DNA of 64,000 bases from Alteribacillus bidgolensis (GTDB taxonomy: Bacteria > Bacillota > Bacilli > Bacillales > Marinococcaceae). Under the pieces are notes generated by a model. The model was not told where the DNA came from, made no database searches, and saw nothing but the letters and a program-made list of their open reading frames with translations. A program made the position numbers and the translations under genes. Shown here piece after piece: positions 42,666-51,796 of this stretch. The stretch lies in NCBI RefSeq assembly GCF_002886255.1, contig NZ_KZ614149.1, forward strand, positions 3,469,272 to 3,533,271, given 5' to 3'. Within the stretch, counting starts at the first letter, position 1. Every line of letters starts with the position of its first letter.

Positions 42666-42955
42666 CTATCCAAACCTTCCTATTATATTATTATGATGCG
42701 CGACCCTATTGACCGTATGATCTCAACGTACCTTTATATTAAAAGGTTTAGCGGGGCGGCTCAACATTCCCAAGTGAAAAATATGAGTTTTAACAATTGT
42801 TTTAAGCAAAGAATTTGAAAAACAAAAATTTTCAGACTCGTTTTTTGTGGAGGCGTCAAGTTATCGAAAATAATCAGTTAGATATTCAATTATATCAATT
42901 TGCAAAACATCTTTTTGCAGAGAGATTTCATTCCATTCGAAAAAAGCATGACTGA
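42666..42955 (+). pseudogene. Sulfotransferase, 3-prime part, beyond the IS
   Basis: The frame resumes KPSYYIIMRDPIDRMISTY, the PAPS 3-prime phosphate motif expected right after LDKYLK on the other side of the element, then has a stop near 42819. After an internal deletion the C-terminal segment NQLDIQLYQFAKHLFAERFH of the same family appears, ending with TGA at 42953. This confirms that the element landed inside the gene. Confidence 0.72.
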
Positions 42956-43352
42956 ACGACTTAGAGAGTGAATAAATGAACTGGTCAGATTCCTTTTTGA
43001 AATAGGTATATTCACTGTTTCAAAGGAAGTTAAGCTATAAATATTTGGCAGCAACCCAAAAGCTTTGTAAGAATTCTCCATTAAAGCGTTCCATCATGGA
43101 GTTAAAATTAGGTTTCGTTTTAAATTGATTATTAGCCCCCTAACACATTGAACACGAAATATTGCTTTACATGGAGAAGTTAAGCACGGTAGGCTGTGGC
43201 ACCCCTATTTATCAAAACACTTGAAGACACATGATGAGCGATTAATGGAGTTATTAAGGATGTGGATCTTTCAAAGGAAAAACACAAAAAATATGGTATA
43301 GCTAAAATTCCGAGTATTGATGTTTTTGCGTTGAATATTGGAAAAAAATAAA

Positions 43353-43463
43353 ATGATGAATTTAATGAAAAATAATATAAATCTACAACGTTCAGATACA
43401 TTTAGAAAAGGCAGTATTGAAGATTGGAAAAAGGGGGTTTTGTATATTACTACCTTTTATTAA
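43353..43463 (+). pseudogene. C-terminal remnant of a Sulfotransfer_1 gene
   Basis: The short frame contains QRSDTFRKGSIEDWKKG, which matches the C-terminal TFRKGxxGDWK motif of the three intact sulfotransferases at 44923, 46871 and 51035. The preceding 400 bases (42956-43352) hold only scattered coding-like pieces, for example DLSKEKHKKYGIAKIPSIDV near 43260, in changing frames. It converges with and slightly overlaps the glycosyltransferase at 43450. Confidence 0.6.
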
Positions 43464-44163
43464 AAAAATTTTTAATTATTGGACTATATTTTGTTCTAAT
43501 CCTATTAGCTTCTTGTACTAGAGCGGTATTGTTTTTCACTGATCCCATTCCCTCGTGATAGCGATATCGTGTTAGAGGTTGATTTATATAACCAAATGTA
43601 TAATACTGGACAGCCCGAAGCCAAAAGTCATAGTCATGGGCATAAATTAACTTCTCATCAAAAAAACCTATTTTTTTGAAAATATCTGCCCTCATCATTA
43701 CAGTACAACCATTAATAAAACAGGTCTTTAGAAGATTTTTACTAAATATTTTTCTATGAGCATAGGAGGTTCCAGCTCTTGGGTTTGTTATGGATCCAGC
43801 TTTATTTATTATGGAATAATTAGTATGACTAATGGAGAGATTTCGCTGCTGCATAAACAATACCTGCTTTTCTATTTTACTCCTTTCAAATAAATCATCT
43901 GAACTAAGCCAAGCAATATATTTTCCAGTGGCATTTTTTATCCCCATATTAAGAGCACTTGCGGCTCCGCCATTTCTTTTCTCAAAATACCTAAAAGGTT
44001 TCATTTTCCTTATTTTATGAATGTTTGATTGATGGATAGTTGAACCATCGTTTACCACTATAACTTCAATATTGGAATACGTTTGATTCAAGGCGCTGTA
44101 GATCGCCTGACCTATAAATGGACAGTTATAAAATGGAATAATAATAGACACTTTTATGTTCAT
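43450..44163 (-). CDS. Family 2 glycosyltransferase
   Basis: A 237-residue GT-A glycosyltransferase with the usual core: VSIIIPFYNCPFIGQAIYSA, VVNDGST, RNGGAASALNMGIKNATGKY and the metal site WLSSDDLF near residue 86; DEKLIYAHDYDFWLRA marks the acceptor-side ED-like motif. It has no membrane helix. It is a clear paralogue of the gene at 47807 (shared IIPFYNCP, AWLSSDD, WFDE/FFDE and DYDFW/DYDMW). Both lie next to a Sulfotransfer_1 gene. It probably adds one sugar to the glycan that the sulfotransferases modify. The DNA here is noticeably AT-rich. Confidence 0.88.
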   Translation of the reverse strand: MNIKVSIIIPFYNCPFIGQAIYSALNQTYSNIEVIVVNDGSTIHQSNIHKIRKMKPFRYFEKRNGGAASALNMGIKNATGKYIAWLSSDDLFERSKIEKQVLFMQQRNLSISHTNYSIINKAGSITNPRAGTSYAHRKIFSKNLLKTCFINGCTVMMRADIFKKIGFFDEKLIYAHDYDFWLRAVQYYTFGYINQPLTRYRYHEGMGSVKNNTALVQEANRIRTKYSPIIKNFFNKR

Positions 44164-44303
44164 TTTTTTAACTCCTTAAAAAACATCTGATGTAATTTCA
44201 TAAGTGCATCTTCCTTTATTAAAACACGAATGTAGATACACGTTATCGCTTTGAGTTATGAAATTCATTCATCTAGTAATCAATAAATATCTTATGAATA
44301 AAC

Positions 44304-44666
44304 ATGGTGAAGGGTGCATTAATTAAAATTAACGGCCTAGGAGGAAGCTCAAACAAAAAGGTATTCAATTCCATTTTCTTTATTATAAAAAAGGTTCAGG
44401 GATACAAAATATTAAGGAAAAGATATATATCACCAAAAAAGATCATGAAATTCAATCCATTAATTTATAAGGGAAAGTATGAAGCAATCATAGTTAATAC
44501 AGATAGCGAAATGGTAAAAAAAATTAGGAATATGGGATACCAAGGAAAAATTATTTATGAAATTCAAGGGCTTGGATCTTTTGAAACGGCTGAAACATTT
44601 TTAAGACATGTAAAACCTACAAAGCACGTACGGATAGCATTCTATACCTACAAACACCACATTTAA
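44304..44666 (+). pseudogene. N-terminal fragment of a GT4 glycosyltransferase
   Basis: A 120-codon frame with VNTDSEMVKKIRNMGYQGKI and IYEIQGLGSFETAETFL, a pattern found in the first third of some GT4 retaining glycosyltransferases. It ends abruptly after HVRIAFYTYKHH, where the family continues with an acceptor-site segment, so the gene is truncated, and the extreme N terminus also looks irregular. No proper ribosome site is visible. The following 256 bases to 44922 contain no gene. Confidence 0.5.
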
Positions 44667-44922
44667 AATATGAATACTCTATACAAATCTAGTTAACATA
44701 ATGAGAGGAGAATAGTATTATGTACGGTAAATGTTAGTTGCCATAAGTCATTCAGTTCAAGTTATATGTAATTAAATAAAACACGTTATAGATCTTAGTG
44801 GTATATGGTAGACATTCTCAGTTAACATAATGCTCGTTTTCAGAAGTTTTTTTTCCTCTTAGTCCAAATCAAATTATAGATTAAGCATACTTTAAAACTA
44901 GGGAAGATAAGGAGGGGACAAT

Positions 44923-45669
44923 ATGATTTCAGAAATAAAAATACCGGCATTTTTCGTTAATTCCATTCCAAAGAGTGGTACAAATTTATTAAAACAGCTA
45001 TTACTAGGGATTCCTGGGCTTTCCCATATTCCAAGTAAACATGAATTTTATGGAGGTCGACTTAACCAAGATGCACGGTTAAGACTTCAAAATATGAAGC
45101 CAAAAGAATTTGGAGCAGGTCATGTTATGTACTCAATGGAGTGGGCTAACCTGTTCAAAGAGCTAAATATGAAGCAAATTATTATTAGTAGGGACCCACG
45201 TGATATCGTTGTTTCCTATGTTCAATTTATAAAAAGGTTCCCGACACTAAGCCCCTTTTTTTCTTTCGTCGTTAATAACTTAAAAACAGATAAAGAACGA
45301 TATTTAACGATAATTCGCGGTTTAGCAAACATGCAACGAGATATTAATGGTTTGATTCGTGGTTTCATAGGTTGGTTTAATAATCCAAATACATTGCATA
45401 TTACTTTTGAAAGCTTAGTTTCTAGTGTTGAATCCCAAAATCGAACGTTAAATCAAATTGTGAGTTTTCTAATCAAGTCAGATTTAAATAGAAAACAAAT
45501 TATTAATAAAATGAAACAAAATATAATTCCCGCCCAATCGTTGACGTTTCGAAAGGGGATAATTGGGGATTGGAAGAATGAATTTGACTCAGAAACAATC
45601 GATACATTTAAAAAGGTTGCCGGTCAGCTTCTTATCGAATTAGGTTATGAACAAGATCTACACTGGTAA
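44923..45669 (+). CDS. PAPS-dependent sulfotransferase (Sulfotransfer_1)
   Basis: A soluble 248-residue sulfotransferase that transfers sulfate from PAPS to an acceptor hydroxyl or amine. The 5-prime phosphosulfate loop is FFVNSIPKSGTNLLKQLL (P16-N21). The 3-prime phosphate site is IISRDPRDIVVSYVQF near 88, and the C-terminal gate is TFRKGIIGDWKNEF near 208, followed by the shared ending VAGQLLIELGYEQDLHW. AAGGAGGGG sets the ATG. It is paralogous to 46871 and 51035. No cognate acceptor is known; the glycosyltransferases around it point to a glycan. Confidence 0.88.
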   Translation: MISEIKIPAFFVNSIPKSGTNLLKQLLLGIPGLSHIPSKHEFYGGRLNQDARLRLQNMKPKEFGAGHVMYSMEWANLFKELNMKQIIISRDPRDIVVSYVQFIKRFPTLSPFFSFVVNNLKTDKERYLTIIRGLANMQRDINGLIRGFIGWFNNPNTLHITFESLVSSVESQNRTLNQIVSFLIKSDLNRKQIINKMKQNIIPAQSLTFRKGIIGDWKNEFDSETIDTFKKVAGQLLIELGYEQDLHW

Positions 45670-45689
45670 ATATATAGACTTATAAAAGA

Positions 45690-45880
45690 CAGATGGCGTC
45701 AGCTCGTTTTCTTTGATCATTTCGGCTCTTGGTTTCCAGACAGCTGGACGATTTGTTCTTTAAATTCATTCGAAAAGCTTCTTATTGCTAGTCTGGTCAT
45801 ATTCATTCTCCTCAGTGTTTATTTGAACTAAGTCTATATGACCTTCTCGAATCTGTCCAGCTAAGTGTAACCGGTCCAGA
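45690..45880 (-). mobile_element. Left-end remnant of the IS3-family element
   Basis: About 190 bases matching the left end and OrfA start of the element at 41492-42665 (CTAAGTCTATATGACCTT, TCATATTCATTCTCCTCAG), with small deletions, directly after a sulfotransferase gene. No other part of the element is present. Confidence 0.8.
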
Positions 45881-46032
45881 AGTTGCCATAAAAATGTTCG
45901 TAAAAGTACACTTTTTTTGTATAACATAAGAAAAAATGGCGTTCCTTTTAAATAAATCCTACACAAGATATACTAAAGAACTTTTTTAAAAGAGTATATG
46001 TTGTTCCTATGTTAGGAAGGGGAATAAAAACA

Positions 46033-46665
46033 ATGATAATTTCACATAAATATAAGTTTATTTTTTTGAAAACTAAAAAAACAGCGGGAACTAGTATTGA
46101 AATTTCACTGTCAAGGTATTGTGGTGAAAGTGATATTATTACTCCTATATATCTACCCGATGAAAAGATTAGAGAGGCTCTTGGTAATTCTCCTCAAAAC
46201 TATCAGATGGGTCATAAAAATTTTTATAATCACATTTCTGCAAATGAAATAAAGGCGCTAATAGGCGAAGAGATATGGAACTCTTATTATAAGTTTTGTT
46301 TCGATCGAAATCCTTGGGATAAAGTTATTTCTCTTTATTATTTTAATGTAAAAGACCTTAAAAAAGAAAGTTTTGATGAATTTTTAGAACGAGGAAAGTA
46401 TAAAGGTGCGTATAATTTCCCTATTTACACAACAAATAATTATCCAGTAGTGAACTATATTGGTAAATATGAAAGATTACAAAATGATTTAAGATCAATT
46501 TGTAATAAAATTGATCTTCCTTTTGATGGATGGTTGCCAAAGGCAAAAGGCAACTTTAGGAAAAATCGACAACATTATAGTACCCAATATAATAAATCTC
46601 AAAAAGAAATTATTCAAAATTATTTTAAAAAAGAAATTGATTTACTTAATTACAAATACTTTTAA
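46033..46665 (+). CDS. Sulfotransferase family 2-like protein
   Basis: A 210-residue protein of a different sulfotransferase subfamily from its neighbours. The PAPS 5-prime loop is FIFLKTKKTAGTSIEISLSR near residue 10-26; the 3-prime phosphate site is YKFCFDRNPWDKVISLYYF near 96. GRF-type proteins of this kind sulfate carbohydrates. C-terminal NRQHYSTQYNKSQKEII and INLLNYKYF-like ending are typical. GGAAGGGG precedes the ATG at 46033, eight codons inside the open frame. The gene is very AT-rich compared with the block that starts at 46871, suggesting a separate origin. Confidence 0.82.
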   Translation: MIISHKYKFIFLKTKKTAGTSIEISLSRYCGESDIITPIYLPDEKIREALGNSPQNYQMGHKNFYNHISANEIKALIGEEIWNSYYKFCFDRNPWDKVISLYYFNVKDLKKESFDEFLERGKYKGAYNFPIYTTNNYPVVNYIGKYERLQNDLRSICNKIDLPFDGWLPKAKGNFRKNRQHYSTQYNKSQKEIIQNYFKKEIDLLNYKYF

Positions 46666-46701
46666 ACTACAAAGCTGCTTCCTATATTTTTTATAGTGGG
46701 C

Positions 46702-46762
46702 TTGTAAATTTTCACCAAAAGAAGGTCACTGAACCCGTTTGTAATTATCACCAAAAGAACTG
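46702..46762. repeat. Twin repeats resembling IS21-type ends
   Basis: TTGTAAATTTTCACCAAAAG (46702) and TTGTAATTATCACCAAAAG (46739) are direct repeats 37 bases apart. Multiple short terminal repeats of this look are found at IS21-family ends. No transposase remains, so this is at most an end remnant. Confidence 0.35.
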
Positions 46763-46870
46763 GATAAGAAATAGTTAGAATTAATAGGGAAGTTATCCAA
46801 TCATCGTCTTGAATAACACATATGATGTAAAAAACCTTTTAAAATTTGAAAAGGAAGAGAGGCGAAAAGA

Positions 46871-47650
46871 TTGGAAACACAAAAAACACAAGGGTTACCC
46901 CCATTTTTACTAAATACGATTCCAAAAAGTGGAACCCATTTGGTGAAGCAGATGTTACGAGGCATTCCAGGGATGAAGCATCACCCAGACAAAGGAATGT
47001 TCGGACATATGCAATATCAGACACCTCTAAAACTTGAGAGGATGAAAGATCTTACAAAGAATGAATTTGTAAATGGTCACCTGTTTTATAGTACAGAGTG
47101 GGAGACGTTTTTCAAGGAATTGAACATGAAACAAATATTCGTTTACAGAGATCCACGAGATGTCGTCGTGTCATATGCCTATTTCATACCTACACTTAAA
47201 ATTCATCCTTTGTACGATACGTTTAATCAGGAAGGTTTCACTCATCGTGATCGTATCAAGTTCCTCATAAAAGGTGGCCAACCGACTGACCCGAAAAGAG
47301 ATTATCAGCCAGATGTATTGGAGTGGTACAAGAGCTTTTCAGCATGGATTGGAAAAGACAATGTACATCCGGTTCGATTTGAAGACTTGATTTCTTCTGA
47401 TAAAGGTAGGTTGCAAGCTACACATAGGATGGTTAAATTCCTTTGGAGTGATCTTCCTATGCCATCCACCAGACAAAAGATGGTCGGGAAAATGATTCGG
47501 AATATCGACCCAGACACTTCACCGACATTCCGTAAAGGAAAAACCGGCGGATGGAAAGATGAGTTAGATGGGGAACTCCGATCGTTATTTAAAAAAATCG
47601 CAGGTCCACTACTGATCGAACTTGGCTATGAAAAGAATGGAGACTGGTAA
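46871..47650 (+). CDS. PAPS-dependent sulfotransferase (Sulfotransfer_1)
   Basis: A 259-residue paralogue of the genes at 44923 and 51035. The PAPS loop is LLNTIPKSGTHLVKQMLRG (P18-H23), the 3-prime phosphate motif IFVYRDPRDVVVSYAYF near 93, and the C-terminal motif TFRKGKTGGWKDELDG near 218, ending IAGPLLIELGYEKNGDW. It starts at a TTG at 46871 after GGAAGAGAGG. It opens a block of less AT-rich genes (46871-50844): sulfotransferase, GT2, GT2, GT4, all in one direction, which looks like one acquired module. Acceptor unknown, most likely the oligosaccharide made by the following three enzymes. Confidence 0.88.
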   Translation: METQKTQGLPPFLLNTIPKSGTHLVKQMLRGIPGMKHHPDKGMFGHMQYQTPLKLERMKDLTKNEFVNGHLFYSTEWETFFKELNMKQIFVYRDPRDVVVSYAYFIPTLKIHPLYDTFNQEGFTHRDRIKFLIKGGQPTDPKRDYQPDVLEWYKSFSAWIGKDNVHPVRFEDLISSDKGRLQATHRMVKFLWSDLPMPSTRQKMVGKMIRNIDPDTSPTFRKGKTGGWKDELDGELRSLFKKIAGPLLIELGYEKNGDW

Positions 47651-47806
47651 TGCATGAAAGGACGCCCATTTATATTTATTTGAGCGATTATAGGGGCTTG
47701 TCTATGCTTTTCTGATACCAGTGTCATAGGTTAATAGAAGAAAGTTGAGGTAATGAAAGAGGTTCGGTATGAAATTTTATAACAGATTGAAACGAGGAAA
47801 AACACG

Positions 47807-48532
47807 ATGGAAAATTTGCCGAAAATAAGTATCGTCATACCTTTTTACAATTGTCCTTATATCGATCAAGCGATTAAAAGTGCACTAAGGCAGACCTATC
47901 TAAATAGGGAAGTGATCGTAGTCGATGATGGCTCGACGCAACATACAACATTAATCAAACCTTTTTTAAACCAAATCCGATATATAAGGAAAGAAAATGG
48001 CGGAACTGCTAGTGCTTTGAATACCGGAATCCAATCTTCCACAGGAGAATTGATAGCATGGTTGAGCTCAGATGATGTATTTCTCAGGGAGAAACTGGCT
48101 AAGCAAGTTAAATTCATGCACGAGACAAATGCGGACATGGTATATACCAATTTCAACCTGATCAATGAAAACAGTGTAGTATTCAAAAAAGATGTAGGAT
48201 TGATTCTCACTAGTAAGCTTGATTTTTTCAAGCAGCTTCAAAAAAGCTGCCCGGTTAATGGAAGTACGGTATTGATAAAGAAAGATATCTTCTCATCGGT
48301 CGGTTGGTTCGATGAAACGTTGAAGTATACTCAGGATTACGATATGTGGATAAGGATGGGCGTTAAGTACGACTTGAAAGGCCTGAACGAATCTTTACTG
48401 AATTATCGGAAACATGACAATATGGGATCGAAAAGGTTCGTAGAAGAACAGTGGAAAGAGATTAAGGCTGTACAAGAAAAATATAAAGGAATACTGGCCA
48501 GACTTGTTCAGCAAAGAGGCCGGAATCGATGA
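47807..48532 (+). CDS. Family 2 glycosyltransferase
   Basis: A 241-residue GT-A enzyme, paralogous to the one at 43450. ISIVIPFYNCPYIDQAIKSA, VVDDGST and ENGGTASALNTGI form the nucleotide fold, the metal site is WLSSDDVF, and VGWFDETLKYTQDYDMWIRM the acceptor side. No membrane helix. It lies 156 bases after the sulfotransferase at 46871 and 41 bases before the next glycosyltransferase. It probably elongates the same glycan; sugar specificity cannot be read from sequence. Confidence 0.88.
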   Translation: MENLPKISIVIPFYNCPYIDQAIKSALRQTYLNREVIVVDDGSTQHTTLIKPFLNQIRYIRKENGGTASALNTGIQSSTGELIAWLSSDDVFLREKLAKQVKFMHETNADMVYTNFNLINENSVVFKKDVGLILTSKLDFFKQLQKSCPVNGSTVLIKKDIFSSVGWFDETLKYTQDYDMWIRMGVKYDLKGLNESLLNYRKHDNMGSKRFVEEQWKEIKAVQEKYKGILARLVQQRGRNR

Positions 48533-48573
48533 GGACTGTTCCCGAGACGATGATTTAGGAGTGAAATTTTGAA

Positions 48574-49782
48574 ATGAAAATCAGGAAAGAAAGACCGCTT
48601 GGACGTGATATTGAAATCAGTATCATCATACCGACGTATAATAAATACCCCAAAAATTTGCTGACCCTGTATTCTATTGAAAACCAGCAGTTCGATCTTT
48701 CCAAAGTGGAAGTCATCATGATTGACGATGGATCTACAGATAAAACTAGAACCTTGATAGGGCATACATTTCCTTTTCACTTCAAGCTTCTGAGAAATAT
48801 TCAGAACATTGGCAGACCAACATCAAGAAATCTAGGAATAAAGAATGCAAATGGAAAAATACTAATTTTCCTGGACGCGGAGATCATTGTTCAACCTGAT
48901 TTTCTATCCATCCACCATCACTATCATAGCAAACATCCAAATATGGTCGTTACTGGGGTCATGTCAATCCGGAGATTATATTCTGCTTTGTATCCTGATT
49001 TTTCCGAAGGTCAATTACAAGAATGTAGAGAAATCATCCAGAATTTACCAGAGTTAAAGGCTAAATTCGACGCTTTTGAAAAGAAACCTCAAAAGCTCCT
49101 GTTGTTAAACAAACATCATATCTCCTCAGAGAAATATAAAAGACTATCCACAATCACACCCTATGAGAAATTTTATAACCGAGTGATCATTGCGAATTAC
49201 GGGTATGAATTGAGGGGTTACCGGATTCCATGGCAATTGTTCGGAACAGGTCACGTTTCGGTTTCTAAAAAAGCGATCGAGCAGGCAGGACTATTTTCAG
49301 AATACCCAGGATATGGATGGGATGACTTAGAAATGGGCTACCGTCTTTACAAGAACGGAGCTGTTTTCACCAGTGACGAACGTTTAGTCAGCTATCATCA
49401 AGAACATCCGATAGCCAAAACGATTCGGGATGAATCGAAGGAAAATTATTTCAGATTCCAGGAAACGTATAAAGAGATTGGTCAAATGATTATCAGCCTA
49501 ACTTTTTTACCTGTACCATTTAACCTCCATAAAACGAATCAAATCTTAATCAATTATCATGCACTTTGTAAACAATTCCCTGATTCCTACAAATCTATCA
49601 AACAATATTTTCATCGTATGTTGCGTAAAATTGGCAGGCTATATAGTCAGAATAAATCGATTACACATCTCTCTGACAAAAAAATAAACAAAGATGCTCT
49701 TTCCAATGAAAAACAACAATTAAGGAAACTCAAACGATATCAGATGTTTCTTAAGTGCTTTGAAACCCTTGAAAGATTATAA
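48574..49782 (+). CDS. Family 2 glycosyltransferase with galactosyltransferase-like C-terminal region
   Basis: A 402-residue glycosyltransferase. The first 110 residues are the GT-A core (EISIIIPTYNKYPKNLLTLY, MIDDGSTDKTRTL, FLDAEIIVQPDF as metal site). The region WQLFGTGHVSVSKKAIEQAG then YGWDDLEMGYRLYKNGA near 245 is the ED-type catalytic motif of the Glyco_transf_7C group. A positively charged helical tail of about 110 residues has no known role. Start ATG after GATTTAGGAG. It is followed after 27 bases by the GT4 gene, so the two are surely co-transcribed. Confidence 0.87.
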   Translation: MKIRKERPLGRDIEISIIIPTYNKYPKNLLTLYSIENQQFDLSKVEVIMIDDGSTDKTRTLIGHTFPFHFKLLRNIQNIGRPTSRNLGIKNANGKILIFLDAEIIVQPDFLSIHHHYHSKHPNMVVTGVMSIRRLYSALYPDFSEGQLQECREIIQNLPELKAKFDAFEKKPQKLLLLNKHHISSEKYKRLSTITPYEKFYNRVIIANYGYELRGYRIPWQLFGTGHVSVSKKAIEQAGLFSEYPGYGWDDLEMGYRLYKNGAVFTSDERLVSYHQEHPIAKTIRDESKENYFRFQETYKEIGQMIISLTFLPVPFNLHKTNQILINYHALCKQFPDSYKSIKQYFHRMLRKIGRLYSQNKSITHLSDKKINKDALSNEKQQLRKLKRYQMFLKCFETLERL

Positions 49783-49809
49783 ACAAAAAACGAAAGGTAG
49801 TGGTGTGTT

Positions 49810-50844
49810 TTGAAAATAACGTTTGCAGCAATCACCCTCAATAAAGGAGGGGCACAAAGAATGCTTGTGGAGCTTGCTAATGGTCTTTCCCAAAAAGGAC
49901 ATGATGTAGCAGTCGTAATGCCGCCACAAGGGGCTATTGAATATCCGTTACAAGTTAGAGTAATCCGGACAAAAGGACAGAATATTACTATAAATGATAT
50001 ACCGAGGAGTAACGTCATCGTTTCCAATTTTTATACGTTGACCTCCGTATGTGAACAGGCCAGCCGTGCTGGTAAAGGGACACATGTGAGGATCAGCCTT
50101 TGCTATGAACCTGTATTCCTGCCAGATCATGAAGCTTCTTTCAAGAGCTATCATAGGAGTAAAAATCTTGTCGTCCTTTCCAATTGGCAGCAACAACTTA
50201 TTAAATTGAACCATGGAATTGAAGGATCAATCGTACCTGTAGGTATCAGCGGAAGCTTTAGAAATCTAGGTAATAGAAGATCAAACAAAAATTTGGAAGT
50301 GAGCGCGATCGTAAGAATTCAAGAGGGTGGATATTCATGGCATAGGGAACAGGAATATCTCATTGAAACATTCACAGCATTAAAGAAGAAATATCCACGA
50401 GTGACCTTCAATTTGATTTCTCCCCCTAATGAAGTCAAATCCTCTCCGACTCTTCAGCAATACCATTTAAAGCACTCATTCCAATCATTAAGGCCTCGTG
50501 ATGATGTGCAGCTTAACCGATTCCTGAGTAAGACAGATATATTTGTGAGCTCATCATCCATTGATACAGCTTCATTGCCTGGTCTTGAAGCGATGAAATG
50601 CGGAGCAGCATTAGCAACCGTATATTCAGGTGGAAATATGGACTACTGCCGTCATGGAGAAAACTGTTTATTATCCTATCGCCATGAAAATAAGTTATTT
50701 GAACACATTTCGACTCTCATTAATAACCCACAGCTTCGTCACAAGATTGCAATAAAAGGAGAAAAGGAAGCAGCCAAATGGACATGGAATAGAAGTGTAA
50801 ACCTTTTCGAGCTAGCAATCAAAAGATTCATGAACAGGAGGTAA
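49810..50844 (+). CDS. Family 4 glycosyltransferase
   Basis: A 344-residue retaining GT-B glycosyltransferase. The N-terminal domain shows LNKGGAQRMLVELANGL and LVVLSNWQQQLIK; the C-terminal nucleotide-sugar domain has FVSSSSIDTASLPGLEAMKC, the EX7E-like segment, and ATVYSGGNMDYCRHGENCLL. The start is a TTG at 49810 behind GGTAGTGGTG. It is the last gene of the 46871-50844 block. A hairpin AAGTGTTCC/GGAACACTT follows at 50854 without a U tract. Confidence 0.87.
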   Translation: MKITFAAITLNKGGAQRMLVELANGLSQKGHDVAVVMPPQGAIEYPLQVRVIRTKGQNITINDIPRSNVIVSNFYTLTSVCEQASRAGKGTHVRISLCYEPVFLPDHEASFKSYHRSKNLVVLSNWQQQLIKLNHGIEGSIVPVGISGSFRNLGNRRSNKNLEVSAIVRIQEGGYSWHREQEYLIETFTALKKKYPRVTFNLISPPNEVKSSPTLQQYHLKHSFQSLRPRDDVQLNRFLSKTDIFVSSSSIDTASLPGLEAMKCGAALATVYSGGNMDYCRHGENCLLSYRHENKLFEHISTLINNPQLRHKIAIKGEKEAAKWTWNRSVNLFELAIKRFMNRR

Positions 50845-50853
50845 CAGCATGAT

Positions 50854-50879
50854 AAGTGTTCCGCATGGTGGAACACTTA
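50854..50879. other. Perfect inverted repeat after the GT4 gene
   Basis: AAGTGTTCC and GGAACACTT form a 9-bp stem with a 7-base loop, 10 bases after the GT4 stop. It has no U tract, so it may be a weak terminator, an RNA-stabilising hairpin or an element end. Confidence 0.45.
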
Positions 50880-51034
50880 TAAATAAATTCAATCATCTTA
50901 CCCATAAGGAAGAATTAGAAACTTGAAGAAAATAAACTCACGACAGGCTACTTTCTTATCCCTTTTAAAAAGTACTCCCTTATTCAATTTTAAATTGTTT
51001 AAGAATTTATCTACTAAGAAAGGATGAAAACAAA

Positions 51035-51796
51035 TTGACAACCCACCTAAAAAGTAATATCCAACCCTTCTTTGTAAATTCAATAGCAAAAAGTGGTACT
51101 CACTTAGTAAGACCCCTACTAGAAGGTATTCCATCACTTAAGCACTTTGCCTTCATTTACCCTGGCAAACTACAACAACTTTCTGAACATAAATTAATTC
51201 TATCAAAAATGCCAAGTAATCACTTTGCAAACGGTCATATTTTCTATTCAAAGGAATATGAAAATATGTTACACACGCTGAACCTAAAACAAATCTTCTT
51301 ATATCGGGATCCGAGAGACATTGTTGTATCTTATGCCTATTTCTATATGAAATTAAAAAATACCCCACCCCATCGGTTCTTTATTGAAAATAATATGAAT
51401 GTTAAACAACGTTTATTAGCATTTATAAATGGATTTAAGACAGACTATGTATACAGGGGTGACATTAATTCGTGGTATCGAAATTTCATCGAATGGAAAT
51501 ATGCAGATCATGTTCTTCCTATAACCTATGAAAGTCTCGTTAAGTCTAAACAATCGCAAAGGAAAGTGTTAGCTGAAATAATCAGGTACCTAGAAATAGA
51601 AAATAATCCAGAAAGAATTAATTTATTAATAAAAAATATGCAAGAAAATGTTGATCCTATTAAGTCCGTAACTTTTCGAAAGGGACAATCAGGTAACTGG
51701 AAAGAAGAATTTGATGAAAAAATAAAAAAACATTTTAAAAGAGTTGCTGGTAAACTGTTGATTGAATTGGGCTATGAAAAGGACTATAACTGGTAA
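51035..51796 (+). CDS. PAPS-dependent sulfotransferase (Sulfotransfer_1)
   Basis: The third intact paralogue, 253 residues. The PAPS loop has Ala for the usual Pro (FFVNSIAKSGTHLVRPLL, residues 12-29); the key Lys, Ser, Gly and Thr are kept. The 3-prime phosphate motif is IFLYRDPRDIVVSYAYF near 90, and the C-terminal motif TFRKGQSGNWKEEFDE near 210 precedes KLLIELGYEKDYNW. It starts at TTG 51035 after GAAAGGATG. It is more AT-rich than the preceding glycosyltransferases and so may have joined the cluster separately. Confidence 0.87.
   Translation: MTTHLKSNIQPFFVNSIAKSGTHLVRPLLEGIPSLKHFAFIYPGKLQQLSEHKLILSKMPSNHFANGHIFYSKEYENMLHTLNLKQIFLYRDPRDIVVSYAYFYMKLKNTPPHRFFIENNMNVKQRLLAFINGFKTDYVYRGDINSWYRNFIEWKYADHVLPITYESLVKSKQSQRKVLAEIIRYLEIENNPERINLLIKNMQENVDPIKSVTFRKGQSGNWKEEFDEKIKKHFKRVAGKLLIELGYEKDYNW

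Noticed and set aside
46839..47037. Two 60-codon frames overlapping the start of the sulfotransferase at 46871
   Set aside because: Both overlap the PAPS-loop coding region in other frames and show no independent support.
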